Part shown: positions 17,130 to 26,206 of the stretch, piece by piece
Position numbering within the stretch: the first letter of the stretch is position 1
Layout of the letters: every line of letters begins with the position of its first letter
Source: Candidatus Pantoea formicae
Lineage (GTDB): Bacteria > Pseudomonadota > Gammaproteobacteria > Enterobacterales > Enterobacteriaceae
Assembly: GCF_011752625.1 (NCBI RefSeq)
Contig: NZ_VWXD01000001.1
Span: forward strand, 806,001 to 870,000
DNA length: 64,000 bases
Reading direction: 5' to 3'
The notes under the pieces: model-generated
Seen by the model: only the letters and a program-made list of their open reading frames with translations
Databases searched by the model: none
Told to the model about the DNA's origin: nothing
Made by a program: the position numbers and the translations under genes

Positions 17130-17669
17130 ATGAGCACGAAATACGCCCCTTCGCAGATTTTTCTCCATTGGCTGACCTTTTTACTGGTAGTCACCGCTTA
17201 TTGCACTATGGAGTTTCGCGGGCTGGCAACACGTGGATCATGGCAAGGCTTTGCCATGATTATCGGGCATTTCAGCGCGGGCAGTTGTGTGCTGGTATTG
17301 ATGCTGTCGCGCGTGTTGTTACGCTTCCGTCACCGCAGTCCGGCGATCATCCCTAAGCCACCACACTGGCAGACCGGCCTGGCGCATCTTATGCATCTGG
17401 CGATCTACCTGTTCTTTATCGTGCTCCCGACGCTGGGTATTTTGTCGCGCTTCTATATGGGCCGTACCTGGTGGATTTTTGGCATCCCCATGCCGGTAAG
17501 CAGTAATCCTGACCCTGACTTTGCCGACAGCATTGCCGACTGGCACGAAACGCTCGCGCCTTATGGCTATTGGCTGATTGGCATTCACGCCGTTGCTGCA
17601 CTGGCACACCATTATCTTTTTAAAGACAATACCTTGCTGCGCATGATGCCTTCACGCCGCTCGCGTTAA
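17130..17669 (+). CDS. Cytochrome b561
   Basis: A 179-residue four-helix membrane protein of the CybB type, binding two b haems and passing electrons from quinol. Histidines in the expected helices are visible: FLHWL at residue 13, IIGHFSAG near 47, LMHLAIY near 90 and IHAVAALAHHY near 152. Length and layout fit the bacterial b561 family. The ribosome site is weak. It ends by overlapping the convergent AraC gene by four bases. Confidence 0.92.
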   Translation: MSTKYAPSQIFLHWLTFLLVVTAYCTMEFRGLATRGSWQGFAMIIGHFSAGSCVLVLMLSRVLLRFRHRSPAIIPKPPHWQTGLAHLMHLAIYLFFIVLPTLGILSRFYMGRTWWIFGIPMPVSSNPDPDFADSIADWHETLAPYGYWLIGIHAVAALAHHYLFKDNTLLRMMPSRRSR

Positions 17670-18508
17670 TCCTTCATTTTTCGCCCGGTCACTGAGCTTG
17701 CCGGGCGACCAAAATAGCGCTGATACGCCACGCTAAAATTACGCGGATGTTGATACCCCACCTGCCATGCCGCTTGCGCCACCTGATATCCCTGCTCTAA
17801 CAATCTGTGCGCGTGCGCCATCCGCATCTGTAACAGCATTTCTCCGGGTGTTGAGTGGAAATGGCGTTGAAAGCCGGTTTTCAATTGATAGTCGCTAAGG
17901 CCGACAGCCAGTGCCAGCGTGTTTAACGAATAGGCTTCGGCCAGATGGTCTAGCATCCACTCTCGCGCCCGTTCCAGTTTTTCCACCTGCTGCGGATGAA
18001 CGCTGTGTTTAAGGATATCGGGTTGCAGCTGATGGCGATGCAAGGCCAATAACGTCAGTGCCTGTATCTCCAACTGCAGTGGATCATTGTGAATCTGGAT
18101 TAACTGCGCATTCGTTGCCTGGCCAAAACGGCAGAACAGATGGCGTTGCAGTCTGGGCTGAAGCAGGCGTTCGGCCTGCTGCTCACCAAAATAGTGACGA
18201 GTGGTGGAGGCATTCAGCACTAGCCTCAGTTGCTGTACGCGTTCACCTGCGCGGTACAAGCGCTCGCCACTGCTGGTTTGGAAACTGGTTACGGTAAGAT
18301 GCCCGGCATTAAACCCAATCTCTCGTCCCTGACTTTCACGAAAACGTGAAGCACCCAGTATGCCAAAGGTCAGCACCAGCTGCGGCTGATCGTGGCAGGT
18401 GATGGATGATTCGGTTAACGCCTGCAACGGCAAATAATCGGATTGCACCATTCGCATCCCCTGCGCCAACGCGTAATGCCGCACCTCTGGCTCACCAGGT
18501 TGTTTCAT
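17666..18508 (-). CDS. AraC family regulator (PchR-like)
   Basis: A 280-residue regulator with a divergent sensor half and a carboxyl-terminal pair of HTH motifs (LALAVGLSDYQLKTGFQRHF, then AWQVGYQHPRNFSVAYQRYFG). The HTH segment resembles PchR/YbtA-type siderophore regulators. The ATG at 18508 follows AAGGGG by 7 bases; an earlier GTG (18523) has no site. It is divergent from the methyltransferase gene 111 bases away, its likely target. Confidence 0.88.
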   Translation of the reverse strand: MKQPGEPEVRHYALAQGMRMVQSDYLPLQALTESSITCHDQPQLVLTFGILGASRFRESQGREIGFNAGHLTVTSFQTSSGERLYRAGERVQQLRLVLNASTTRHYFGEQQAERLLQPRLQRHLFCRFGQATNAQLIQIHNDPLQLEIQALTLLALHRHQLQPDILKHSVHPQQVEKLERAREWMLDHLAEAYSLNTLALAVGLSDYQLKTGFQRHFHSTPGEMLLQMRMAHAHRLLEQGYQVAQAAWQVGYQHPRNFSVAYQRYFGRPASSVTGRKMKD

Positions 18509-18619
18509 CCATTTCCCCTTCACGCAGAGTTAAATCACCGTCTCGCAGACAAATGAGAATAAATTGCATTCGCATAAAAGGCTAGTCTGGAGTACACACT
18601 CGTTACACAGGATTTGTCT

Positions 18620-19618
18620 ATGTGCTCGCCACTCAACACACTCGATTCTTTGCTGGCCCAACAGGCACTCAATGGGGCAATAGCGTTGGCTTTTGAACAT
18701 AAACTGTTTGATTTTATGGCGTTGCCTGCAACGGCTCACCAGGTCGCAGACCATTTTGACTGGCAACCCCAACAGGCCAATCACCTGTTAGGTCTGTTAT
18801 GGAGTAGTGAATTACTGACGCGGGAGGGTGATTGTTATGTGTTGGCGCCTGGCGTACATCTGTTTCTGTGCTCGGGAAGTGCACGCTACATCGGCGATGC
18901 CTGGCGCTACCGCCATCAGGTCTTACAGCAGTTTGTTCAGCGGCTACCGCAACTGCTCACTCAGAAGTCTACGGGGTGGCAGGATCCACTGCAGATTGAT
19001 AGCGCATGGGCCGATGCCGCGCTGCATCAAATTGCCCAAGAGCAGCGGGCGCTCAGTGCTGATACGGCCTGTGCCATCGCCGAAAAACTGGCAGATTTTC
19101 AGCGCCCGGCGCTACTGCTTGATGTGGGCGGAGGACCGGGATTGATCGCCATTGCGTTAGCAGAACGTTTCCCCCAGCTTTCGGCTATCGTCTATGATTT
19201 GCCACAAACTGCCACCGTGGCGCAACGCAATATTGAAAAGGCAGGTCTGACAGGACGCTGCTGCGCATTGGCGCAATTTCCAGCGCAGCGCCAGGTCGAT
19301 ATTATCTGGAGTTCGTCGTTCCTCTATTTCGTCGAGGACCGTCAAGCAGTGCTACGCGAGTGGTTTGATCGCCTGAAACCAGGTGGTTTGCTAATCAGTG
19401 CCCATGCAGAGATTCCCGAGAGCCCCAGCGAAGCCCGGCGGATACTGCCCTTCTTCACACCTTTGATGATGAGAGGTTACAGTGTCACTCATGAAGGCGT
19501 ATTAGCGTTCGAATTACAGCAAGCCGGTTTTGTGATTGAGCGGATTCAGCGGCATGAACCTTTTCCCATGTCGCCGCTGAATGTGATTCTGGCGCGACGA
19601 TCTAAAACGTCAAACTAA
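18620..19618 (+). CDS. SAM-dependent O-methyltransferase-like protein
   Basis: A 332-residue protein of the plant-type/hydroxyneurosporene O-methyltransferase family. An amino-terminal winged helix for dimerisation covers residues 10-85, followed by the SAM fold with motif I LLDVGGGPGLIAIALAERFP near residue 170, motif II YDLPQ, and motif IV/V (DIIWSSSFLYF, LKPGGLLISAH). Members methylate small aromatic or polyketide-like molecules. The ATG at 18620 is preceded by AGGA. It is divergent from a PchR-like regulator. No biosynthetic partners are present, so the substrate is unknown. Confidence 0.85.
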   Translation: MCSPLNTLDSLLAQQALNGAIALAFEHKLFDFMALPATAHQVADHFDWQPQQANHLLGLLWSSELLTREGDCYVLAPGVHLFLCSGSARYIGDAWRYRHQVLQQFVQRLPQLLTQKSTGWQDPLQIDSAWADAALHQIAQEQRALSADTACAIAEKLADFQRPALLLDVGGGPGLIAIALAERFPQLSAIVYDLPQTATVAQRNIEKAGLTGRCCALAQFPAQRQVDIIWSSSFLYFVEDRQAVLREWFDRLKPGGLLISAHAEIPESPSEARRILPFFTPLMMRGYSVTHEGVLAFELQQAGFVIERIQRHEPFPMSPLNVILARRSKTSN

Positions 19619-19955
19619 AACTGTCATCCAGCAGAGCAATGATGTCACTGTCCGGCAAGCCGTTTTCAAGCGTCAGACTGAGCCAGTGCTCTTTATTCAT
19701 ATGATAAGCGGCATAAACACCCTGTTGCTGACGCAGCGAGCCGGTGAGCTCCGGTCGGGTCTTAATGTTCATCACCTCAACGACCGGACCATGCTCTAAA
19801 CCGAGCTTATGGCTCTCAAGGGGAAAAACCAGCGCGAACCACTTACGGTGACGCGGATGCCGCAATACCGCGTAGTCACTGTGTTTTTTCCATGGATAGT
19901 CGGGTTCAACCTGGTAGGTGTGAAGGACGTGGTCGAGCAGTTGCTGGCGATTCAT
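19602..19955 (-). CDS. YjbR/MmcQ family protein
   Basis: A 117-residue protein with the MmcQ/YjbR pattern: YPWKKHSDYAVLRHPRHRKWFALVF, then VVEVMNIKTRPEL and AYHMNKEHWLSLTL. The fold is CyaY-like and possibly DNA-binding; the cell role is unknown. AGGAG precedes the ATG. It follows the chemoreceptor gene on the same strand but a large hairpin lies between them. Its 3' end overlaps the convergent methyltransferase by 17 bases. Confidence 0.9.
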   Translation of the reverse strand: MNRQQLLDHVLHTYQVEPDYPWKKHSDYAVLRHPRHRKWFALVFPLESHKLGLEHGPVVEVMNIKTRPELTGSLRQQQGVYAAYHMNKEHWLSLTLENGLPDSDIIALLDDSFSLTF

Positions 19956-19965
19956 TGTGGCTCCT

Positions 19966-19993
19966 GTAGCAGCGCGATTTATCGCGCTGCTAC
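19966..19993. repeat. Perfect 13-bp palindromic hairpin
   Basis: GTAGCAGCGCGAT and ATCGCGCTGCTAC pair perfectly around a 2-base loop. It lies between the chemoreceptor stop and the ribosome site of the yjbR-like gene (minus strand), without a T run. It resembles the hairpin at 24212-24235 in sequence, so it may be a dispersed REP-like element as well as a transcript end. Confidence 0.6.
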
Positions 19994-20014
19994 AAAGTTT
20001 ACTCTGGACGACGC

Positions 20015-21955
20015 TTAACTCAACTGAAAACGCCCTACCGTATGGGCCAACTGTGCCGCCTGATCCTCCAGTGAACTGGCAGCGGCAGACATCTCTTGCA
20101 CCAATGCCGCGTTTTGCTGCGTGGTGCCATCCATCTCATTCACCGCAATTGTCACCTGGCTGATACCGCGCGCCTGCTCATCCGATGCCACCACAATCTC
20201 ACCGATAATGGTGCGTACAGAGTTTACCGCTTGCGTCATCTCCTGCATGGTTCTTCCGGCGTCCTGCACCAGTTTGACACCGCTGCCAACGCGATGGCTC
20301 GACTCCTCAATCAAGGCAGCAATTTCTTTCACCGAGTTCGCACTGCGTTGCGCCAGATTGCGGACTTCAGAGGCCACCACGGCAAAACCACGCCCTTGCT
20401 CACCCGCGCGTGCGGCTTCCACGGCGGCGTTCAGCGCCAGTATGTTGGTCTGGAAAGCGATGCTGTTGATCATATTGGTGATATCACCAATCTTTTTCGC
20501 ACTCTCATCAATCTGCGCCATGGTCTCTACCACTTCGCCCACCAGTGACTCGCCACGGCTGGCGATCTGTGTCGCATTCTCCGTCAATGTCGTAGCTTGA
20601 TGCGCATTACTGGCATTGTGTTTTACCGTGGCGGTGATTTGCTCCATGCTGGCAGCGGTTTGCTCCAGCGCGGCAGCCTGCTGTTCAGTGCGCGAGGCAA
20701 GATTCAGGTTACCGCTGGCAATCTCTCCTGCACCCTGACGCACCGACGAACTGGCATCTTGAATCTGACCGACGATATCACACAGTTGGTTCTGCATGGT
20801 GTGCAGCGCAAAGAACAGGCTGTTCTGATCGCGCGCTTTTAGAGGAATCACGTTATCTAACTTGCCGTCAGCCACGGCCAGCGCGATGGTTGCCGCTTCC
20901 AGCGGTTCACCGCCAATCGGCTTGAGAACCTTGCGACTAAACACCACGGCCAGCAACGCACTCACCAGCAGAATACTGATCACCATCAGGATTACCGCGT
21001 TGATCAGCTGTCGGTTGGCTGGCGCCATGACGGTACTGACCGGCACGACCACGCCGAGATACCATTTTTGATCACTGTTGCCGATGGCAATCGGCCGCCA
21101 GGTCACCAACGCCTTTTCACCCAACACCGCATCCGGTCTTTCTACCACTGCGTTGCTGTAATGGTGTGTATCGCCTTTCCAGGGCTTGCTGTTTTGGCTT
21201 TTATCGGGATAAGAAATCACGTTACCCGCGCTGGAGAGCAGCATGGCGTAACCCGCACCGTCCCAAGGCTTGATTTTGTTGACCATCTCCTGCAAAGACG
21301 CCAGCGAAATATCCGATGTCACCACACCCCATAACTTGCCTTCGCTCACTATTGGCGCAGCCATTGAGGTAAATAAGGTAGGTACACCGTTAAACGCATA
21401 GGTATAGGGCTCAACCAGTGTGTCTTTATGCGTTTTTTGCGGCACCAGATAGTAGTCGCCCTGACCGGGAGTAAAGATCGAGTCCAGCGGATGCATAGTG
21501 AATTTGCCCGCACTATCGCGATCAACAAAAAAGGCATAACGCCCTTTTGGCGCCTGATGCGGCAGGCCCGCAAACTCGGCATCGCGGCCATCAAACGCAT
21601 TTTCTTCAAAGATCACCGATACCGACATGTAGTCTGGGTTATCTCGCAGCGTCGTTTCCATCATTTTGTCGACGACCTTACGATCGGTGATGCCGGTTTG
21701 CGGCAGCGCAATCAAGCCGTGGCCTAATGTGTTGGCAACATCACGCGCATGGTTGAACTGTTTCTCAATCTCCAACGCTTTGGTTTGCGCAATATGTTGC
21801 AAGGAATCTTCTGCCAGTGATTGTTGTTCACTTCGTGACTGCCAGCTAAGTACGCCGATGGTGATGGCAAAGCCAAGGGTGATAGTGACCGCGCCCGTCA
21901 GCAAAACCTGAGTGCGGGTGCTTATTGTTTTCTTATGAGATGTGCTCGTGGCCAT
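20015..21955 (-). CDS. Methyl-accepting chemotaxis protein with dCache sensor (tandem copy 1)
   Basis: A 646-residue transmembrane chemoreceptor. First helix at about residues 14-38, a double Cache periplasmic domain (40-285, with YFVDR-like and [12 protein letters not shown] segments and WKGDTHHYS), second helix near 295-318, HAMP ([20 protein letters not shown]) and the MCP signalling domain with the invariant hairpin [20 protein letters not shown]. It lacks an NWETF-type receptor tail, so it depends on other receptors for methylation. ATG 21955 with AGGAG was chosen; the frame upstream crosses its sigma-28 promoter. It is the same length as the neighbour at 22154-24094 and is a tandem duplicate. 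Confidence 0.95.
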   Translation of the reverse strand: MATSTSHKKTISTRTQVLLTGAVTITLGFAITIGVLSWQSRSEQQSLAEDSLQHIAQTKALEIEKQFNHARDVANTLGHGLIALPQTGITDRKVVDKMMETTLRDNPDYMSVSVIFEENAFDGRDAEFAGLPHQAPKGRYAFFVDRDSAGKFTMHPLDSIFTPGQGDYYLVPQKTHKDTLVEPYTYAFNGVPTLFTSMAAPIVSEGKLWGVVTSDISLASLQEMVNKIKPWDGAGYAMLLSSAGNVISYPDKSQNSKPWKGDTHHYSNAVVERPDAVLGEKALVTWRPIAIGNSDQKWYLGVVVPVSTVMAPANRQLINAVILMVISILLVSALLAVVFSRKVLKPIGGEPLEAATIALAVADGKLDNVIPLKARDQNSLFFALHTMQNQLCDIVGQIQDASSSVRQGAGEIASGNLNLASRTEQQAAALEQTAASMEQITATVKHNASNAHQATTLTENATQIASRGESLVGEVVETMAQIDESAKKIGDITNMINSIAFQTNILALNAAVEAARAGEQGRGFAVVASEVRNLAQRSANSVKEIAALIEESSHRVGSGVKLVQDAGRTMQEMTQAVNSVRTIIGEIVVASDEQARGISQVTIAVNEMDGTTQQNAALVQEMSAAASSLEDQAAQLAHTVGRFQLS

Positions 21956-22028
21956 TCCGGCTCTCCTGGTCTCAACACATGTAGGTATAGAGGAGCGAAT
22001 CCTCGCGATGTAACATCCTTCATGAGGT

Positions 22029-22055
22029 CTATCGGCCTGTTGGAGGGGAACTTGA
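22029..22055 (-). promoter_or_regulatory. Sigma-28 (FliA) promoter of chemoreceptor copy 1
   Basis: Read on the minus strand: TCAAGTTC (22055-22048), 11 bases, GCCGATAG (22036-22029). The enteric FliA consensus is TAAAGTTT-N11-GCCGATAA, so the match is 13 of 16 with exact spacing. It lies 74 bases before the start codon. Confidence 0.8.
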
Positions 22056-22090
22056 TGGGTGAGAAGGACCGACCAGAACACGGGCATCAT

Positions 22091-22119
22091 AAAAAAAGGT
22101 GCACTTTAGAGTGCACCTT
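22091..22119 (-). terminator. Rho-independent terminator of chemoreceptor copy 2
   Basis: AAGGTGCACT and AGTGCACCTT form a perfect 10-bp stem with a 4-base loop. Read on the minus strand it runs into seven T. It separates the two chemoreceptor transcripts. Confidence 0.88.
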
Positions 22120-22153
22120 GCGAAATATGACGCTGCACAGCGGCCAACGTGCA

Positions 22154-24094
22154 TTAACTCAGTTGAAAACGCCCCACCGTTAAGGCGAGTTGGGACGCCT
22201 GATCCTCCAGTGAACTGGCCGCAGCAGACATCTCTTGCACCAATGCGGCATTTTGCTGCGTGGTACCATCCATCTCATTCACCGCAATCGTCACCTGACT
22301 GATACCGCGCGCCTGCTCATCCGATGCCACCACAATCTCACCGATAATGGTGCGCACGGAATTGACCGCCTGCGTCATATCCTGCATGGTTCTTCCGGCA
22401 TCTTGCACCAGTTTGACACCGCTGCCGACACGCTGGCTGGACTCTTCAATCAACGCGGCAATCTCTTTCACCGCGTTAGCACTGCGCTGCGCCAGATTAC
22501 GCACCTCAGAGGCCACCACGGCGAAACCACGCCCCTGTTCACCCGCGCGCGCGGCCTCTACGGCGGCGTTCAGCGCCAGAATATTGGTCTGGAAGGCGAT
22601 GCTGTTGATGATGGCAGTGATATCACCGATCTTCTTGGCACTGTCATCAATCTGCGCCATGGTCTGCACCACTTCGCCTACCAATGTTTCACCTCGGCTG
22701 GCGATTTGCGTGGCATTTTCGGTGAGTTCCGTTGCCTGATGCGCGTTGCTGGCGTTATGTTTTACCGTGGCAGTGATCTGTTCCATGCTGGCAGCCGTCT
22801 GCTCCAGCGCCGCCGCCTGTTGTTCAGTCCGTGAGGCGAGATTGAGGTTGCCACTGGCAATTTCACCTGCACCTTGTCGCACCGACGAACTGGCATCCTG
22901 AATCTGACCGACGATGTCGCGCAGTTGGTTCTGCATGGTGTGTAACGCAAAGAACAGGCTGCTGCTATCACGCGCTTTCAAGGCAATCACGTTATCCAAT
23001 TTGCCGTCGGCCACCGCCAACGCAATGGTTGCCGCCTCAAGTGGCTCGCCACCAATAGGCCTCAGAACTTTGCGGCTGAACAATACCGCCAGTAGCGCGC
23101 ACACCACGACAATACTGATCACCATCAGAATCAATGCATTGATCAATTGACGATGCGCGGCGGCCATCACCTTGCTCACGGGGGCGACGACACCGAGATA
23201 CCATTTTTGATCGCTGTTGCCGATCACTATAGGTTGCCAGGTCACCAGCGCATCTTCGCCGAGTATAGCGTCACGCTGTTCGATCACCGACGAACTGTAA
23301 TTATGGGTTTCGCCTTTCCAGGGTTTGCTGGTTTGATTTTTATCCGGGTAGGAAACCACTTTTCCCGCACTGGAAAGCAGCATGGCGTAACCCGCACCTT
23401 CCCAAGGTTTGATTTTGTTCACTTTCTCCTGCAATGAGGCCAGTGAGATATCAGAGGTTACTACCCCCCATAACTTACCTTTACTGAGGATCGGCGCAGC
23501 GACGGAGGTCAACAGCGTGGGAACACCGTTGTAGGCATAGCTGTATGGCTCTATGAGCGTATCCTTCTGACTCTTCTGCGGCAGCAGATAATAGTCGCCT
23601 TGCCCCGGCGTGAAGATCGAGGTTAGAGGATGCATTTTGAAATTGCCTGACTGGTCGCGGTCGACAAAATAGGCATAGCGCCCTTTTGGTGCGGCATCAG
23701 GCTGGCTGGCGAATTCCGAGTCCCGCCCATCAAAGGCGTTTTCCTCGAATATCACAGAAATCGACAGGTAATCGGGATTGTCGCGCAATGCGGACTCCAT
23801 CACCTTATCCGCCACTTTACGATCCGCGATCCCTGCTGCGGGCAAGGCGATCAAACTGTGTCCCAGGTTATGCGCCACATCGCGGGCATAACTGAGTTCC
23901 TGCTGAATTTGCAGCGCCTGAGTTTGGGCAATTTGCTGGAGATAATTTTCTGCTAGTGATTTCTGTTCGTTGCTGGACTGCCAGCTCAATACGCCAATAG
24001 TGACGGCGAAGCCGAGGGTAATGGTGATGGCGCCCGTCAGCAGCATTTGCGTGCGGGTGCTCATTGTTTTCTTAAATGATGCGTGTTTGGCCAT
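22154..24094 (-). CDS. Methyl-accepting chemotaxis protein with dCache sensor (tandem copy 2)
   Basis: A 646-residue chemoreceptor with the same layout as its downstream neighbour: signal-anchor helix (about 14-38), dCache domain, second helix, HAMP, MCP signalling domain with [20 protein letters not shown], and no pentapeptide tail. The two share long identical stretches in the signalling part (for example 56 bases at 20160-20215 and 22299-22354) while the Cache domains differ more, as expected of a duplication with specialised sensing. ATG 24094 follows CAGGAG. The transcript starts from its own sigma-28 promoter and ends at the hairpin 22091-22119. Confidence 0.95.
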   Translation of the reverse strand: MAKHASFKKTMSTRTQMLLTGAITITLGFAVTIGVLSWQSSNEQKSLAENYLQQIAQTQALQIQQELSYARDVAHNLGHSLIALPAAGIADRKVADKVMESALRDNPDYLSISVIFEENAFDGRDSEFASQPDAAPKGRYAYFVDRDQSGNFKMHPLTSIFTPGQGDYYLLPQKSQKDTLIEPYSYAYNGVPTLLTSVAAPILSKGKLWGVVTSDISLASLQEKVNKIKPWEGAGYAMLLSSAGKVVSYPDKNQTSKPWKGETHNYSSSVIEQRDAILGEDALVTWQPIVIGNSDQKWYLGVVAPVSKVMAAAHRQLINALILMVISIVVVCALLAVLFSRKVLRPIGGEPLEAATIALAVADGKLDNVIALKARDSSSLFFALHTMQNQLRDIVGQIQDASSSVRQGAGEIASGNLNLASRTEQQAAALEQTAASMEQITATVKHNASNAHQATELTENATQIASRGETLVGEVVQTMAQIDDSAKKIGDITAIINSIAFQTNILALNAAVEAARAGEQGRGFAVVASEVRNLAQRSANAVKEIAALIEESSQRVGSGVKLVQDAGRTMQDMTQAVNSVRTIIGEIVVASDEQARGISQVTIAVNEMDGTTQQNAALVQEMSAAASSLEDQASQLALTVGRFQLS

Positions 24095-24168
24095 TATGGC
24101 GCTCCTGGAGTTGACACTTTTTCGGTTAAAAGAACCACTCCCTGTGCGCGTACATCCCTCAGAAGAGA

Positions 24169-24195
24169 CTATCGGCGGGCGACGGAGGAACTTGA
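24169..24195 (-). promoter_or_regulatory. Sigma-28 (FliA) promoter of chemoreceptor copy 2
   Basis: Minus strand: TCAAGTTC (24195-24188), 11 bases, GCCGATAG (24176-24169). The -35 and -10 are identical to those of the neighbouring copy while the spacer differs, so the elements are under selection. About 75 bases before the ATG. Confidence 0.8.
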
Positions 24196-24205
24196 TGGAA
24201 GAGAA

Positions 24206-24235
24206 AAACAAAACAGCACGATAAATCGCGCTGTT
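24206..24235 (-). terminator. Terminator of the FAD dehydrogenase operon
   Basis: AACAGCACGAT and ATCGCGCTGTT pair with one G-T wobble around AA. Read on the minus strand the stem is followed by TTGTTTTTC. It lies 47 bases after the last gene of the operon. Confidence 0.7.
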
Positions 24236-24281
24236 ATAGAGGTGTCTTAGACAAGCGGCGCAATGGATTGCGCGACTAAGT

Positions 24282-24749
24282 TTATTTGAAACTGTCGCTG
24301 GCGGCTTTAGCGATGGCAATCTCATTCGGGTTAGCGGAGCCGCTCACGCCCACCGCCCCAATAGTGTTGTTTTGCCAAACCACCGGTGAACCTCCGCCCA
24401 GCGGGATCACGCCGGGTAAAGTGGCAATCGCAGGTTCTTTACCGTTCGCACGATCCATATATTTGTCCGTTGGGGTGCGATATAACGCAGCGGCACGACC
24501 TTTCAGGATCGAGGAATCGATACAGCCAACCGGGGCATTATCCATACGATTAAACGCTAACAGCTGACCAGACTGATCCAATACTGCAATGCAGACATTG
24601 GCGTTGAGCGCGTGGGCTTTTTCCTGCGCTGCTGCAATAAGTTTCTGTGCATCACCTTGCGACAGAATGGTTTGTGTCAGGGTCGCGTTTGCCGCTGCAG
24701 AACCCAACAGGGCTGCACTCAGCAGTGCCAGAGATAAAGCCTTTTTCAT
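24282..24749 (-). CDS. GlcG/HbpS (DUF336) family periplasmic protein, last gene of dehydrogenase operon
   Basis: A 155-residue protein with a signal peptide ([16 protein letters not shown], cleavage near ANA, residue 22) and one GlcG/HbpS domain: [30 protein letters not shown], and the glycine-rich [12 protein letters not shown] loop. The family includes the haem-binding HbpS and proteins encoded beside periplasmic dehydrogenases. The ATG 24749, 6 bases after GGAG, is preferred to 24761. It is a paralogue of the protein at 28479-28955; both belong to the same six-gene operon. Confidence 0.88.
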   Translation of the reverse strand: MKKALSLALLSAALLGSAAANATLTQTILSQGDAQKLIAAAQEKAHALNANVCIAVLDQSGQLLAFNRMDNAPVGCIDSSILKGRAAALYRTPTDKYMDRANGKEPAIATLPGVIPLGGGSPVVWQNNTIGAVGVSGSANPNEIAIAKAASDSFK

Positions 24750-24808
24750 GTAACTCTCCATATAACAGTGGTGCTGTTTAAAAAGGGCGACACCGGTCGC
24801 CCGTACCT

Positions 24809-26206
24809 TTACTTTCGGCGGCGCAACGCAATGACCAACGCCACTACTATCACCAACAGCGCCACAATTCCGCCGATAATGCTCAGGGCATGCGCATAAC
24901 GCACCAGCCAGCTACCGCTTTCACCTTTCAAGGTATTTTCAACGTCTGCGGTGGTTATCGCGTGATGTGGATTGCCGAAGTTGGTTGAGACGTAATCTGC
25001 GACCTTCGCCAGTTCAGCTTGGGTAAGCTGGGTACGAAACTCTGGCATAAAGGCATGATCCCCCTCCGTCTTACGGTCTACGCCTTCTGCAATCGTCATG
25101 ATCAGATTGGCAGGATCGTCTGACAGCACCGCAGAGGAACCGACTAATGACGGATAAAAACGCTGCGCATCATGCGTACCGCGTCCATCGCTCGCGTGGC
25201 AGGTGGCGCAAGCGCCGTTGTAAAGCTGCGCGCCGCTCATGGCATCACCTGAGACATAATCCTTGATGTCATCTTTCATGCCGGTTTCGATGGCTGAAAG
25301 CGGTGTTGGCTGCGCGGCTACTGCCGGTGCTTTACGGTCTGCTCCACCTATCGCCGGGATCTGCTTCAGGTAATGCGCCATTGCTTCAAGATCGCTCTGT
25401 TGCATTTTTGAGAATGAGTTCTGCACCGCAGTTCCCATTTCCCCGGCTGCAATGGCTTTACCATGCAGCGCACCGGTGCGCAGATAAGTGACGATTTCTG
25501 CCTCACTCCAGTCACCAATTCCGGCTTGCGCATCCGGCGTGATATTCGGTGCGGTCCAACTGCCGACTTTGCCACCGGACAGGAAGCGATCGCCCTGTTC
25601 TGCCATCATGCCGTTACGCGGTGTGTGACAGGTGGAACAGTGGGCCAGCGTGCGAACCAGATATTCGCCGCGCTCAGCACTGCCCGCGGCGGCGTCACTG
25701 CCCGGCACGGCGCTGCTGTCGAGGAACATCAAATTCCACACTGCCATGACAGGACGGAAAGAGAACGGGAACGGCAGATCGGTTTCCGGCGCTGGGTGGT
25801 CATCGGCTGGCACGCCCAACATCAGATAGGAGTAAAGGGCGTGAATATCGTCATCGGACAAACCGGCAAAGGCGGTGTAAGGCATTGCCGGATAGAGATA
25901 GTGATTGCCCGGTGCTTTCCCCTTACGCATCACATCCGTGAAGTCGGCGAGGCTGTAATCACCGATACCTGCTGTCTTCGAGGGGGTGATATTAGAGCCA
26001 TAAATTAGCCCCATCGGTGACTGAATCGCATAGCCGCCGGAGAAGGGTTTTCCGCTATGGGGATCGCGATGGCAAGCAGAGCAGTCACCGGCGGTCGCCA
26101 GATACTCCCCTCGCTTGACCAAATCGGGTGAGGCATCCTGTGCCTGTGCTAATCCCGCGAACAGGACACTGGCAGCCGCTAAACGCCAAAGGTGTTTGCG
26201 CATCAT
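24809..26206 (-). CDS. Tri-haem cytochrome c subunit of membrane-bound FAD sugar/polyol dehydrogenase
   Basis: A 465-residue exported cytochrome with a signal peptide (ending AQA near residue 22), three CxxCH haem sites (CSACH, CSTCH, CATCH) in three repeated cytochrome c domains, and a carboxyl-terminal membrane helix followed by RRRK. This is the arrangement of the cytochrome subunit of FAD-dependent gluconate, glucose and sorbitol dehydrogenases, which passes electrons to ubiquinone. The ATG at 26206 shares one base with the stop of the flavoprotein gene (TGATG), so the two are translationally coupled. Confidence 0.92.
   Translation of the reverse strand: MMRKHLWRLAAASVLFAGLAQAQDASPDLVKRGEYLATAGDCSACHRDPHSGKPFSGGYAIQSPMGLIYGSNITPSKTAGIGDYSLADFTDVMRKGKAPGNHYLYPAMPYTAFAGLSDDDIHALYSYLMLGVPADDHPAPETDLPFPFSFRPVMAVWNLMFLDSSAVPGSDAAAGSAERGEYLVRTLAHCSTCHTPRNGMMAEQGDRFLSGGKVGSWTAPNITPDAQAGIGDWSEAEIVTYLRTGALHGKAIAAGEMGTAVQNSFSKMQQSDLEAMAHYLKQIPAIGGADRKAPAVAAQPTPLSAIETGMKDDIKDYVSGDAMSGAQLYNGACATCHASDGRGTHDAQRFYPSLVGSSAVLSDDPANLIMTIAEGVDRKTEGDHAFMPEFRTQLTQAELAKVADYVSTNFGNPHHAITTADVENTLKGESGSWLVRYAHALSIIGGIVALLVIVVALVIALRRRK

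Noticed and set aside
22235..22834. Plus-strand 199-codon frame opposite chemoreceptor copy 2
   Set aside because: A parallel antisense frame occurs in the same place in copy 1 (20096-20548), as expected from shared coding sequence on the other strand; no ribosome site.
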